Shown here: positions 9,601-18,968 of the stretch, in pieces | How the letters are laid out: each line of letters opens with the position of its first letter | Numbering within the stretch: position 1 is the first letter of the stretch | Assembly (NCBI GenBank): GCA_964441755.1 | Contig: CAYTVG010000028.1 | Span: forward strand, 1 to 38,012 | Origin: JAUMBM01 sp964441755 | Lineage (GTDB): Bacteria > Bacteroidota > Bacteroidia > Chitinophagales > Saprospiraceae | DNA length: 38,012 nt | Direction: 5' to 3' | Made by a program: the position numbers and the translations under genes | The notes under the pieces: generated by a model | Database searches by the model: none | The model's input: only the letters and a program-made list of their open reading frames with translations | Told to the model about the DNA's origin: nothing

Positions 9601-10544
9601 TCAGCCTCGGAAAATCCGGCAGGGGCTTGTCTTTCCAACGTTTCTACCCGAAGCAGGAGCGCTTTAATCCGTCCGTCGAGGTCTTGCCCGTTTAGCCTGT
9701 TCAGGTCGGTTTTCAATGGGGCAAGCACATCTGCAATAATGGCCTGCACGCGAGCCTCTGAAATACCACTACCCGGCGGCTGATTTTCCAGATTATTAAG
9801 GCGGTTATCCATTGCCGTGATATCCTCAATTACCTCGGCCAGGGCATTTTCTATCAGCGTTTTTGCTTGTTCATCCGTAATTTTGGTACCAATGAGCGTT
9901 TCGAGCCGGGTTAATTCCTCGCGGATATCATTAATGCGCTGATTGCTTGCCTCGCCTTGGTTTTGAAGCAACTGAATTGCGTCCGTTAAAGGGCTCAATC
10001 CGGCATTGATCAAATCCTGCGCTTCAGTTGAGGTGATACCGCCGGCTGATACGGCAGCCTCCAGCTCGGCAATCTTGACCAGTACCCATTGATGGCGGTC
10101 GTCATCCTGTCTGTCCTTCTCTTTCAAATTTTCAATGCCGGATTCCGCCGTGGCGATCCGATCGCGGTCTGCTGCTTCCCGATTTTTTATTCCGGTAATT
10201 TCACTTCCAAATTCTGTCCATTTATCAACAGATGTCCCGGATAGTTCGTCCACCTGCAGTTTCAGGGTTTCGAATTGCCGGCTTATTGCATCCAACCGAC
10301 TATTTCTTGCGAGATCGGCTTCGCCATTTGCCTTTAGCGCCTGCTCCAGATCCGTCAATGCCGTTTTTAGGGTCTTTATATCCTCCTCAAACTGGATTTC
10401 ATCCAGGTTTGTAAGCAAATCGGCAATCAGGTTGAGCGCCGCTTCCATATTTTTATGAACAGGAATACCACCCTTTTTTTTCAACAGAACCAGCTGCTCG
10501 CGCAGTTGTTCCATTAGTTCAGTTCTACTGCTATTTTCCGGCAT
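6618..10544 (-). CDS. eCIS fibre/baseplate-appendage protein with coiled-coil repeats and collagen-like C-terminus
   Basis: A 1308-residue multidomain protein. Residues 1-330 are heptad-rich and predicted to be a coiled coil. About 335-391 are short KADKADL-type repeats, and 392-551 are eight 20-residue units. From about 560 a globular part begins with RLCLNGWGIVGGFDIL and VTITPGIGVTPTGELV, a pattern I associate with proteins located near the tape measure in eCIS loci. A long acidic and aromatic-rich region follows and includes FYRIEGHIGKSKVRLYP (about 1115). Residues 1248-1301 are 18 Gly-X-Y triplets rich in KGE/KGD, as in bacterial collagen-like proteins. It lies between the second baseplate gene and the tape measure, where Afp13-like fibres occur. 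The likely role is a trimeric tail fibre or baseplate appendage, which is inferred because I recognise no Afp13 receptor-binding fold. Confidence 0.75.
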   Translation of the reverse strand: MPENSSRTELMEQLREQLVLLKKKGGIPVHKNMEAALNLIADLLTNLDEIQFEEDIKTLKTALTDLEQALKANGEADLARNSRLDAISRQFETLKLQVDELSGTSVDKWTEFGSEITGIKNREAADRDRIATAESGIENLKEKDRQDDDRHQWVLVKIAELEAAVSAGGITSTEAQDLINAGLSPLTDAIQLLQNQGEASNQRINDIREELTRLETLIGTKITDEQAKTLIENALAEVIEDITAMDNRLNNLENQPPGSGISEARVQAIIADVLAPLKTDLNRLNGQDLDGRIKALLLRVETLERQAPAGFSEADIRRIVAAEILSIRIELTNLINQKADKADLTLKADKTDLLLKADKADLALKADKADLSFKADKSDLEEKANKTDLTGKADKTEVATLKEDIEEKLDGKADKTEVAMLKEDIEEKLEGKADKTEVATLKEDIEEKLEGKADKTEVATLKEDIEEKLEGKADKTEVATLKEDIEEKLEGKADKTEVATLKEDIEEKLEGKADKTEVATLKEDIEEKLNGKVDKTEVDALKEELKGKINLKADNTEIERLDQTIENLREEWLQEDQNSAGARLARLCLNGWGIVGGFDILADEKDYVTITPGIGVTPTGELVIEPGLEKNPIPDSGSQAVKPGLHKSKKDRHSEEEYKHGSPCDPPQPDNLVFSHYRKYAAAAYDFFKKNDGDKWYEVWELLQPSANLPSDAKPLTPQTDAEFELPFLTDKIILLLPNGDTQLYLLMRREDLLEKMCCLPHQCRADNNDNADYIYEEDYSPEDEYVSDDDVWACLHPASRLPEIPLFRFGYFTEEECEPDDLDSTSFPKITSVHDFYTTWRPIIEDALGRLEKAVKMLVRRYHHTLFPLLHKNAFLEKLDEMSVKWTRFTVYNDPPKTLPDEVGTKYYAQYFYDWMRDLIAAYHELRWALVDLMNDLRPYTLETLAKQQHHLILGPAQQHPDTNGLDVVLRDYFHQPPIYNGNSARLETCRLYYQRFFQMLDGFYLEDYAPGKLPAWCLQEDADGDIIEHKPDFSRLRITPGKSYRYPLSEQSIPFYYPLLDHPQSLQHYWNYRRAKTRSADRLLSYHATDAPPDFPSYTDRREAIRPLYYSLDPHDFYRIEGHIGKSKVRLYPKAGDDDQREYDVFDALQFLVRKHNLDFKVLKINISELQKLVFETGKPLYMYTISNSTDNTEEKADTFVIDLLGAEHLAGVTKGGTFILVYEDEKPPTARVIADFSVPYSIVPGPKGDRGEMGPRGEKGEMGPKGERGEKGPKGDPGDRGPKGEQGEKGPQGEQGPPGEIPVLN
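6642..6803 (-). other. Collagen-like Gly-X-Y segment (18 triplets)
   Basis: The last part of the fibre candidate is an uninterrupted run of 18 Gly-X-Y triplets with many KGE, KGD and RGE steps, which favour triple helix in bacterial collagens that lack hydroxyproline. It ends six residues before the C-terminus, after the globular domain, so no folding domain follows it. Any trimerisation nucleus would have to be on the N-terminal side. Confidence 0.9.
8892..9371 (-). repeat. 60-bp coding tandem repeat, seven near-identical copies plus one degenerate
   Basis: Units of exactly 60 bp encode KADKTEVATLKEDIEEKLEG (residues 392-531), followed by a degenerate eighth copy (532-551). The copies differ by a handful of bases, several of them synonymous. 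A 20-residue period is not a multiple of seven, so the coiled coil would contain a regular stutter or hinge, as in fibrous stalk proteins. Confidence 0.95.
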
Positions 10545-10563
10545 AATTTCTCACTTTCTGTAG

Positions 10564-13548
10564 TTAATTGTCACATTTCCGGCATCCGTCGCAAGCTTCA
10601 TCGAAATCACAGCATTGCAGGCAGGAGCAGCCACAGGGATTATTATTCAGCCACCCGATCAGGGCGTTGGCGGCTTCGGTCACATGGCACTCATCGGGGG
10701 TGCAGGCTGCTTTTGCCTCCACCCAAGTCATATATCTTTCTTCAAATTCGCGCATCTTTTCTTTGTCCAGCCAGCAAAAACGCGCCGCAAGTTCTGCCGG
10801 CATTTCCCGGCGGAAGGTTTGTTCAAAATGATTCTTAAAATCGGGAGCGGCAAAGCGATCGGGCCAATCCGGCAAAACGACGGTCAACCAACCGGAATAT
10901 GGATCCTCAGGCGTGTACTGCGGTTTGCAACCCAATGAGATATTCAGCAGATGGTCACATGGATCGTTGGGTCGCAGCAGGATATGTTCCAGTACATGGA
11001 AGCCTTCCTTGTCGCTTCCAGTTTCATAAGCAACTAATTCCTGGATATACTCCAGCAAGTCGCCGGCCTCTGTTTCACTGAGCGGGTCGCCGTATAGTTT
11101 CATGTTGTCGTCCGCTACAAAAAGCACTGTTTGCTGATCATCTTCGCGGGGATGGGCGTCGGTTTTATACAATTCTTTGTTCCAGATGATGGAGTACAGA
11201 TCATTGCGCCTGTCTTGTGCGGTTCTGAGCGATGTAAAACGGGTACTGCGGAGCAGCGTGCCGCCGAAAGGAATAACGGCACCGGGCGGCAGGTTTTCCG
11301 GTAGCACTTTAAAAACGATCTGGTACTGCTTCACCCCCTGTCTGCCGGCTACCTGTACAATATCGAGCCTGTAAGCGGGCTTGGACAACAAGGATTGCTG
11401 GCCCCATGGACCATTCAGTCCCAGCAGCCGGTGCACACGTTTTTTCACGCCGGCCACATTGGCCGTATTCCATACTTTTTTATCCTTGCCACCGCGGTAG
11501 TCGTAGCCTTTGCCTCTGCCGTAGCTGAGCGTGGGTATTTCGCGCAGAAAATCGGCCTTTGCTTGCAGCATGCCGGCAAAATCCTCCTGGTCAGCTCCGC
11601 CTTTCGGACTTTTACCGCTGCTTGCCAGCGTGGCGACGTAATCGCTAAAGGCCTCGCCGAAGCGGGCGAGCAAGTGATCAAGCAGTCGGCTGCGGCGGTC
11701 TTCACGGGTAGCCTGGCTTTCAACGGAGAATGGCTTATTGGGATCGATGATCTCCGGCATGCCCGGAATAGCACTCAGATTTGCGGTCTGATAAGTCGGC
11801 AGAGCAGGATTCTGTTCAACCGCAAAAAGACGGCGCAGCTCGCCCAACTGGAGCAGATAAGCGGCTAAAATCTGATCGAAGAAAGCCAAGTAGGCTTGTA
11901 ATTGTTTCTGCGCGCCCTTTTTACTGGCAGAAGTTTGGTCTGTTACTCCGAAATCCCCAACACCATACACGCCGGGCAAATCATATTGCACGCTGCGGTA
12001 TTCCGTCAGATCGGGGCGGATACTTCCAACCGGCAGTTCGGGTCCGCCCGGCATATCGTGACATTCGGCCAGTAGCCTTTTCAGTTTAAGCGCATCCGCC
12101 AGGGCCTCTTCCTGTATCTCGCAACGTCGGCCGTTTTGCGTCACATACACACAGGAGCCGCAGAGGTCAATTATTGGCTTCAGGGGTCTGGATAATTCTG
12201 TGGGATTTGTAAGATCGGCATTATTCGCCGGATTAGGCGTATAAATCTTATATTCTGTATTTACTTGAAACGCTTTGTCCGGATACACTTTTACTTTTAA
12301 TTCACGCACATTCAGGATGTGAGGACTTGCGGCGGCGGCATTGATCAGGTCGGAATGGCGGAAATGCGTCAGCAGCCGGGCCTTGTCCACCTCTTCATTA
12401 TCCAGAAAGCCGTGGTCGAGCAGGGGGCCGTCGTATATTTGATCTATACTGCGGCCTTTGGACAGCATTTCCCTGAACGTATGAAAGCGCAAGGTAGGCG
12501 TCAGGTGCTGTTCGATTTGCCATATTGCTTCTGCTGCGGCATCCACTACGTTGACGCCGTTTTGCACTTCGATATGCAGACAAACGGCCACCGGTAGTTT
12601 ACCGACGATCACCGGTGTTTCCATGTAATCTTGCCCCAGAAACCGGTTAGCCTGCAAGCGTTTCATGGCGCGCTCCACGACAGGTCGGGTTTGGCTTTCA
12701 TTTTCCGGGTCTATTTTGTCGTCCAGGTCGAGGGTGATTTTTATTAGACCGTTTAAATGGAGCCAGTTCGTATCGTTGGTGTTAGTTTGGGCTATTACTT
12801 TCATTTCCAGCGGCATATAGCCGTATTTGCATAAAAGCGCATACAACAATTCGCATTTGCCGGAATCAGAAGCGGAGAATGACTTTTCTTCTACCTCACA
12901 TTTTTCCCGGTTCAGGCACTCATCGAATTCCGAAAAGAGATCGACGCCCCACTTTTCACAGGTTTTTTTAGTCACACCGGACTCCACCCATTCCGTCACC
13001 CATTTCAATTCTTGATCAATCGTTTGTTCCTTTGTCTTATTGCCATACCAGTCGTGAATAAAACGACTTGCCTTTTCATCATCGATCTTCCATGATTTAC
13101 TTTCCGGGTCGAAAATGCCGATTTCACGGAAGCGGAACGTCCCGGAAGACCAAAGGCCGTAGCCTAAGCCCTTATCCCTAAACAGCGCTGGGCCAGTGTA
13201 TTTTTCCACCCAGGCGTTTTTTACACCGTCCACATCAATTAGAATTTTACGGAAATCGCGGGCGGTCACCGGCGCGCTGGGAAGTATTTCGACGGCATCG
13301 AAAAAGGCTTTTTCTTTGCCTCCCGCCAACAGATCGGCGATCGGCAATTTACGGGTGCGGTAGCCCAGATCGGTGATGGCATAACTGAGCAGTTCCAGGA
13401 ACGTAATGCCCGGATCGTGCGCATTGAAATCGGTCCAGAGTTCCGTAGCCAGATTTTCCAGATGACGAATACCTTCAGCGCGCAGCACTTCGTAATCGAG
13501 GCTGGGATGGTCTGGGCGACCTTTCGATAGGACGGGAGTAAGGGACAT
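10564..13548 (-). CDS. eCIS baseplate protein, Afp12-like
   Basis: This 994-residue protein follows the J-like wedge gene after a 23-bp gap, as Afp12 follows Afp11. Its N-terminus contains LWTDFNAHDPGITFLELLSYA and DLGYRTRKLPI, the signature of the large baseplate plate proteins of Bacteroidota eCIS. The same helix-rich start occurs in gp6/J-family proteins. The middle has several repeated VRELKVKVYPDKAF-like beta segments and a region with HVLEHILLRP near the C-terminal third, also conserved in this group. The tail is odd: the last 48 or so residues hold ten cysteines (PCGCSCLQCC, EAC, DGC, RKC). It probably sits in the baseplate ring that surrounds the spike. The start ATG at 13548 is followed closely by the conserved N-terminal motif. 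Confidence 0.82.
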   Translation of the reverse strand: MSLTPVLSKGRPDHPSLDYEVLRAEGIRHLENLATELWTDFNAHDPGITFLELLSYAITDLGYRTRKLPIADLLAGGKEKAFFDAVEILPSAPVTARDFRKILIDVDGVKNAWVEKYTGPALFRDKGLGYGLWSSGTFRFREIGIFDPESKSWKIDDEKASRFIHDWYGNKTKEQTIDQELKWVTEWVESGVTKKTCEKWGVDLFSEFDECLNREKCEVEEKSFSASDSGKCELLYALLCKYGYMPLEMKVIAQTNTNDTNWLHLNGLIKITLDLDDKIDPENESQTRPVVERAMKRLQANRFLGQDYMETPVIVGKLPVAVCLHIEVQNGVNVVDAAAEAIWQIEQHLTPTLRFHTFREMLSKGRSIDQIYDGPLLDHGFLDNEEVDKARLLTHFRHSDLINAAAASPHILNVRELKVKVYPDKAFQVNTEYKIYTPNPANNADLTNPTELSRPLKPIIDLCGSCVYVTQNGRRCEIQEEALADALKLKRLLAECHDMPGGPELPVGSIRPDLTEYRSVQYDLPGVYGVGDFGVTDQTSASKKGAQKQLQAYLAFFDQILAAYLLQLGELRRLFAVEQNPALPTYQTANLSAIPGMPEIIDPNKPFSVESQATREDRRSRLLDHLLARFGEAFSDYVATLASSGKSPKGGADQEDFAGMLQAKADFLREIPTLSYGRGKGYDYRGGKDKKVWNTANVAGVKKRVHRLLGLNGPWGQQSLLSKPAYRLDIVQVAGRQGVKQYQIVFKVLPENLPPGAVIPFGGTLLRSTRFTSLRTAQDRRNDLYSIIWNKELYKTDAHPREDDQQTVLFVADDNMKLYGDPLSETEAGDLLEYIQELVAYETGSDKEGFHVLEHILLRPNDPCDHLLNISLGCKPQYTPEDPYSGWLTVVLPDWPDRFAAPDFKNHFEQTFRREMPAELAARFCWLDKEKMREFEERYMTWVEAKAACTPDECHVTEAANALIGWLNNNPCGCSCLQCCDFDEACDGCRKCDN

Positions 13549-13571
13549 ATCGGCTTTTGCTTTCTATTTGT

Positions 13572-16500
13572 TTACTTTTTGTTTCTGCGGGTCGTTTTGG
13601 AGGCTTTAACAGCGCCTCCCGGTTTGGACGGTTTAACCGGTGTGCCTCCCCCGTCGGAAGTAGCCGTATCCGTTTTTTCTACATCTGTTACCGGGACGGA
13701 TACCGAAGTAGTGGACGGTTTTGACTTCTGAGCGTCACCGTTGTCAGGGGGATTGGTTGTAGAGGAAGGGGGCGTCACTTTTGCCGGCATGGGCGGCAAC
13801 TTCAAGTCATTATCCTTTGTGCTGCCTACCACAATATTGCCGGCTACCAGGATGGAGCGGGCTGTTCCCGGACAAACCTTGCCCTGAACGATCCTGCTTT
13901 TTACAGTCGTCACAACCGAGGTAGAAGTTGGCGACTGTTGCTCCGTAACCTGGAATACGAGCGGTCTGCCTGCAATGTCCGTTTCCTGTATCCGGATCAG
14001 GAAATGATAGTCTTCCACAACGACATAGTCCACATAAGGTCTTTCCTCGATGAACAGCAGTACGGCGCTGCGCTCCAGCGTACGCCCGAAGCTCGGCGCC
14101 TTTGCCGGATCGGCCAGCCACGGGCTGATATAATGCTTGATTTCCTTGTGTAATTGTTCTTTGTAGAACGCTTCGTCCACCCCCGGTTTAAACGCTACCT
14201 GAACCAGCACATCCACTTTTTCATACAAAGGATTGACCACCTGCAGCTGCGCTTCGGTATCTTCTCCGTAAGCGACGCAGAGGTTGGCGCGTGCAGCGAG
14301 GAATTTACGCATCTCGTCGAGGTCTCCCAGTGTAAACCTGGGTTCCGGCCAGGGTTCGCCCTTGCGTTTTTTAAGATCGGGAATCACGGCCACGGTCACG
14401 TAGCCGGGGGCCAGTTCGGAAGCCTTATCGGCAGGCTTATATCGGGTATGTTGGATGCATTTAGCCGCGGCGACCAGCGGGTAGTGTTCCAGCAGCAGGC
14501 GCTCGTAGTCCCAAACCGTCACGGCGCGGTCTTTGTGCCGCAGTCGTTCGCTGACGCGGTAATAGAAATCCAGTCCGGCGCTTTCAGGCAGCTTGCCACC
14601 AAAAGATTCGAGCGGCTGCTCTACCTTTTTGACGGCGGTACGACTTTCCAGCAGTTTTGAGATCGTTTCCGCGGGCAGCGGTTGAGCGAGGTGGGTCAGA
14701 TCGTTGTTCTGGTTTTTGAAACGCGCCTGCACGACCTGCGCCCGTATGTTGGTCATGGAAGGCAAGGCTTGCACGTTGGTGGCAGCTTCGCCGGCGTCCG
14801 TATCGGCTTGTTTGGCAGCGGCGCGCAACCAGTAATATTCCGGATTCAGCAGGGTATTTTCCTTCACTGCCGTGGTTGGAATCGCGAACTGGATCAGGCC
14901 GCTGCGCGTCAGTCCTTTTGTGTTATCCCGGATGATCTCCCCAGTTTTGAAAGACAACCAGTTGTTATCAGCGGCCAGGTATGACCAGTGGATGGCCGGC
15001 GCCGGCGCTTCCGGTTGAGGTTCCGTTCCCTCTTCGATCTGGAACAACAGGGACAGGGCGCCGCCGGGAGTGAGGTTGGAGATGCCGATGAAGAGGTTGC
15101 CGGGGGCGTAGGGACGGATGATGATCTGCTCCTGGCCATTGTCGTTCAGTTTTTTGACGGTGACAGGCAGGGTGTCATCAGGCATGTAGGGATAGAGCAG
15201 TTGTACTTCAGGTTCCGACTTTGGCGCCACTGCTTCCAGCGGGATCCATTTGTGGCCATTGAAGGGGAGGAGATGGAAGAATTGGTCAATGCTTTTGTTG
15301 TTGAAACCGGTAATAACCTGGCTGGAGGAATAATCCAAACTAATGTAGTTCGTCGCTGGTGTGTAAGGTGGGTTCGGGATTTGCGTTTCAGGATCGTCGC
15401 CAAGTAAAAGCGTTTGCTTGACCAATATTTTAGGGTACTGGCTATGCAAAAAGTCCGTATTTTCTAATCCGAACCGTAGAAAACCGCGCTTCAGGGTAGG
15501 GCTGTAGCGCTCGAAAAATTGCGTACGGGGATCACGTTTCACATTGAGCGGGTTGATGGCTACTTCAAACTGATCTCTGATGATACGCTTAGCAGCATAC
15601 GTGACAAGCAATTCGACCGGATTCGCCTCTGGCAGTACCACCTTGATAAAAGAGAAATGAGGTGACTGCGAATTGACGTATACATCATATGTCTTGAACC
15701 CACTCTTTGAAAAACTTAACGCATCAAAATCTGCCAGATCGGTAGGAACTGCAATTGTAAAAGTGCCCGATTGATCCGTCTTTGTTTTAATGGCAGTTCC
15801 CACAACCCTGACATCTACACCTGAAAGTCCGGTATTGGGATTGAAAAATGGCACTACCTTACCTGAAAATTCAATGAATGCCGGTTTAGGAACGAGGGTT
15901 ATCGCATATTCAGTATTGTCCTCAATAGAAATTGGCCATAAATCGGTATATGCTTCATTGATAATATTAAAAAAATGAAGAGGCGCCTGATCTACATCAA
16001 ATAACCCGTTTTCATTAGTCTCTCCAAGTGTATTACTATTTGCATCACGAATTTGAGCACCATAGACTAAATTACCGGTTTCAATACTATTTACTCCCCC
16101 TTTTAATCTCCCTCTAAACGGATCCGATACTTTTATTTCATCGGAAATTTGGATGGTGTGGGATTGATTTTCTTTAACGCTAGTCAGTTTACTTGACCTA
16201 GTCCCATCTTTAAACGCCTGGATAATCCATTCATCGTTACCGACAGGAACAGGCAATTTAAATATTCCCTTATCGTCTGTTTGTACCGGCCCAACCAGCT
16301 GGCCCGATTTATATGCCGTTACTTTTGCGTTTTGAATCGGGGAGGCGTTTCTAGCAACCACCTTTCCTGAAATAAAACCGGCAGCGGGAAGTGGGGCAGC
16401 AGGAAGAGCGCTTGCTACACCAGAGTATAGCTTTACATTAATCAGGGAGTAGTTTTTGAACTCTTGATTACTAAAGTCATAATCACCATGATGAAAAATC

Positions 16501-18968
16501 ACATCCTGAAAAGATTCTGCTTTAACTTTAAGATCTTTACTATGCAGGTCGCTAATATTTACAAAATATTTTCCATCATCGTCCGGATCAACATCAACTC
16601 TATTTAACTGTATTGACAAACCGGCCACCGGATTACCTTTATTGTCTGTCACTACTATTTCGGCCTTGGTATTTACCGGGATTTTATCCACTGAAGCGAC
16701 TGTACCCTTAGGAATAAGATAAGCCTTGAACCGGTTTGACTTCCCCATCTGAAAATTTATTGCCCCACTATTGATGTTAATGAAACTACCGAAAGAAACA
16801 TCATCTAACTCAACACTATATACACCCGAAGTTGGATAAAAATCTATATCTGAACTATTGTTTACTTTTACTTTAATTGGATTTGTGCTGGAGGGCTCCA
16901 AGTTGATTACCTTGCCAAAAACTTTCATCTTACTATTAGCAGGATCAATATTTGCGGCATCAAATTCCACCTTCCCTTCCTGGTCCGACTCTTTAGCCTC
17001 TGCCTTATCTATAAAATCAATCTGGACTTTGGGTTTGAGATCGGAATAGATTTGGTAGTGCTCCACGAAATTATTAGGTGCACCAATCCATAAAATATTA
17101 ACTTTTAATTCCGTCAAGGCTTTTTGAAATACTTCCGTGCTGCCGATATAGAATAAATGCCCTACTTCGGGCGCCGGTCCGAAAGGAAACACCTTTTCCG
17201 TTCCGTTAAAAACACCCTGATCGGTTTGAATAATCAGATTCTCCCGGATACCCTTTACATCGACCTTCACGATAATCTCACCAATGACCAGCGTGCGCAA
17301 TACCTCATATACAGCAGAAGCGGTCATATTCTGCACCGGGTCCGTCGGACAGGATTTTTCCGGTTCCGGGTTAATGATTACCTTAATAATCGGCCATTTC
17401 GTATCGAATCCGGCCTTTTCAGCCAGTTCTTCTCCCAGACTATCCACCGGCAGATCGTCCCGTTCCAGTATAACCCGAATACGAATGACACTGGGCTCAA
17501 ACTTCATCCCGAAAGCGCCCCTGGTTAACTCGGGTATGATTTCCTCCGATTCAACCTCCGGATTAAACTCAGGCTTAATCCACTCTTCTGTTGAGCTTAA
17601 AAAAACCTTGAAATATTCAGATTTCAGGTTCCCTGGAACTGCAATGTTATTCAGCAGTTTCAGCGTAATATCTATCACCCTCTTTCCCTCCCTCAATATC
17701 AGCTGCGGGCTGGCGATGGCAAACCCTACTTCCCCATCGGGCAAATGGCGATCATCACCCATCGAGCGCCAGTATTGGGCGTTTTCGTTGGGTTTCTCCT
17801 TACCGTCCAGATAGCCTTTTTTAACGTCCGGATTGGCATGGATATCGCCGCATTGCGCATCAATCCAGGTGGTTTTGATATCAGCCACCTGGGCAGGGCG
17901 TAGCACCCAATCCTCGATGGTTTCGAACAGGAGCGGTTGGCCGTCTTTATCCTTACCCGCGCTGAACAGGGTTCCTTTTTCGAGCAAGTGCGCATCGAAA
18001 TCCTTGGCTAATTCGAAGAGCAAATAGACCTCGTCGGGTACTTCGCCGCGGCGGCGCAGACCGAGAATTTCTTCGTAGTAAAAATCGAGGTGCTTGGCGC
18101 CGAGTTCGTTCAGACTTTCCTGAGCATAACGGAACAGCCGCAGGAACACCAAAAACAGTACGACATGCGGTTGCACGATGCGGTACTCCACTTCTTCCGG
18201 TAGTTCCATCCGCGCCAATTCTTCATCAAATCCAGCCTGTGCCGCATTTTTCAACACCAGCCATGTATTGAAAAGCATATTGAACAGTTCGCGCAGATCG
18301 TTTTGATTAAAGTGCGGATTGGCCGCAATGGCGTCGTAATCCACCCTGTCTTTAATACCCCATCGTTGATCCGGCACAAAAAAGCCGGCGTATTTTGCCA
18401 TCTCCAGGCCGGCATCGGCGCCTTTATGGTAACTGATCAATTTCAACAGAACACCTTCCAGTTCTTCCTGATCGCAGCAGCTGTCGCGGCGAATCCGGTT
18501 AAGCAGCAAGGTTTGAAGAGGATGCTTGATCCGTACGAGTTTTTGGTAAGCTTCTTCCAGGGATAAAGCCAGCGTGCGCAGGTACTCCAGCAAAGGTTGG
18601 TAGGAGGTCTCAAAAGTGACCTGCTTCCTTTTGGCGCCCGGCACGGGTTTGGCTTCTTTGACTTGTTCAAACTGATCATTCAGCTCCTCGAACCGCCGAC
18701 GGATCTCGTCAGTATCCTTGGCAGACAGCACAGCCAGGTAAGTCAGTATCTCGACTTCCCAAAAATTCTCCCAATATGCTCCGGCAGCTTGGGTATTAGT
18801 TTCATCAAAAAATTTGAGCGTTTGAGCAAAACGGTGGGCTTCCACGATCAGATCCTGAATCGTGCGCTCATCGAGTTGAAAAGCATCGGGACGCAGGGTT
18901 TGAACAAGCCGGCCGAGGCGAGCGGCGCCCTCGTGATGCAAAGGATGGCAGTGTTTCGAGTCGCTCAT
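13572..18968 (-). CDS. eCIS baseplate wedge protein, Afp11/gp6-like, with Ig-like insert
   Basis: A 1798-residue protein, far longer than most Afp11 homologues. The N-terminal 640 residues and the region from about 1125 to 1690 are the GC-richer baseplate part; the latter includes FYYRVSERLRHKDRAVTVWDYE and RPYVDYVVVEDY, typical of J/gp6-like wedge proteins, and GKVCPGTARSILVAGNIVVG near the end. Between them lies AT-rich DNA encoding Ig-like domains. At least three resemble carboxypeptidase regulatory domains, at about 865-940, 950-1030 and 1035-1110, with GK..(P/S)xxxAxV and TDxxGxF motifs. The last 90 residues are Pro/Thr/Ser-rich and end in a basic KASKTTRRNKK tail. The start codon overlaps the gp25 stop by 4 bp, suggesting translational coupling. 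Confidence 0.85.
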   Translation of the reverse strand: MSDSKHCHPLHHEGAARLGRLVQTLRPDAFQLDERTIQDLIVEAHRFAQTLKFFDETNTQAAGAYWENFWEVEILTYLAVLSAKDTDEIRRRFEELNDQFEQVKEAKPVPGAKRKQVTFETSYQPLLEYLRTLALSLEEAYQKLVRIKHPLQTLLLNRIRRDSCCDQEELEGVLLKLISYHKGADAGLEMAKYAGFFVPDQRWGIKDRVDYDAIAANPHFNQNDLRELFNMLFNTWLVLKNAAQAGFDEELARMELPEEVEYRIVQPHVVLFLVFLRLFRYAQESLNELGAKHLDFYYEEILGLRRRGEVPDEVYLLFELAKDFDAHLLEKGTLFSAGKDKDGQPLLFETIEDWVLRPAQVADIKTTWIDAQCGDIHANPDVKKGYLDGKEKPNENAQYWRSMGDDRHLPDGEVGFAIASPQLILREGKRVIDITLKLLNNIAVPGNLKSEYFKVFLSSTEEWIKPEFNPEVESEEIIPELTRGAFGMKFEPSVIRIRVILERDDLPVDSLGEELAEKAGFDTKWPIIKVIINPEPEKSCPTDPVQNMTASAVYEVLRTLVIGEIIVKVDVKGIRENLIIQTDQGVFNGTEKVFPFGPAPEVGHLFYIGSTEVFQKALTELKVNILWIGAPNNFVEHYQIYSDLKPKVQIDFIDKAEAKESDQEGKVEFDAANIDPANSKMKVFGKVINLEPSSTNPIKVKVNNSSDIDFYPTSGVYSVELDDVSFGSFININSGAINFQMGKSNRFKAYLIPKGTVASVDKIPVNTKAEIVVTDNKGNPVAGLSIQLNRVDVDPDDDGKYFVNISDLHSKDLKVKAESFQDVIFHHGDYDFSNQEFKNYSLINVKLYSGVASALPAAPLPAAGFISGKVVARNASPIQNAKVTAYKSGQLVGPVQTDDKGIFKLPVPVGNDEWIIQAFKDGTRSSKLTSVKENQSHTIQISDEIKVSDPFRGRLKGGVNSIETGNLVYGAQIRDANSNTLGETNENGLFDVDQAPLHFFNIINEAYTDLWPISIEDNTEYAITLVPKPAFIEFSGKVVPFFNPNTGLSGVDVRVVGTAIKTKTDQSGTFTIAVPTDLADFDALSFSKSGFKTYDVYVNSQSPHFSFIKVVLPEANPVELLVTYAAKRIIRDQFEVAINPLNVKRDPRTQFFERYSPTLKRGFLRFGLENTDFLHSQYPKILVKQTLLLGDDPETQIPNPPYTPATNYISLDYSSSQVITGFNNKSIDQFFHLLPFNGHKWIPLEAVAPKSEPEVQLLYPYMPDDTLPVTVKKLNDNGQEQIIIRPYAPGNLFIGISNLTPGGALSLLFQIEEGTEPQPEAPAPAIHWSYLAADNNWLSFKTGEIIRDNTKGLTRSGLIQFAIPTTAVKENTLLNPEYYWLRAAAKQADTDAGEAATNVQALPSMTNIRAQVVQARFKNQNNDLTHLAQPLPAETISKLLESRTAVKKVEQPLESFGGKLPESAGLDFYYRVSERLRHKDRAVTVWDYERLLLEHYPLVAAAKCIQHTRYKPADKASELAPGYVTVAVIPDLKKRKGEPWPEPRFTLGDLDEMRKFLAARANLCVAYGEDTEAQLQVVNPLYEKVDVLVQVAFKPGVDEAFYKEQLHKEIKHYISPWLADPAKAPSFGRTLERSAVLLFIEERPYVDYVVVEDYHFLIRIQETDIAGRPLVFQVTEQQSPTSTSVVTTVKSRIVQGKVCPGTARSILVAGNIVVGSTKDNDLKLPPMPAKVTPPSSTTNPPDNGDAQKSKPSTTSVSVPVTDVEKTDTATSDGGGTPVKPSKPGGAVKASKTTRRNKK

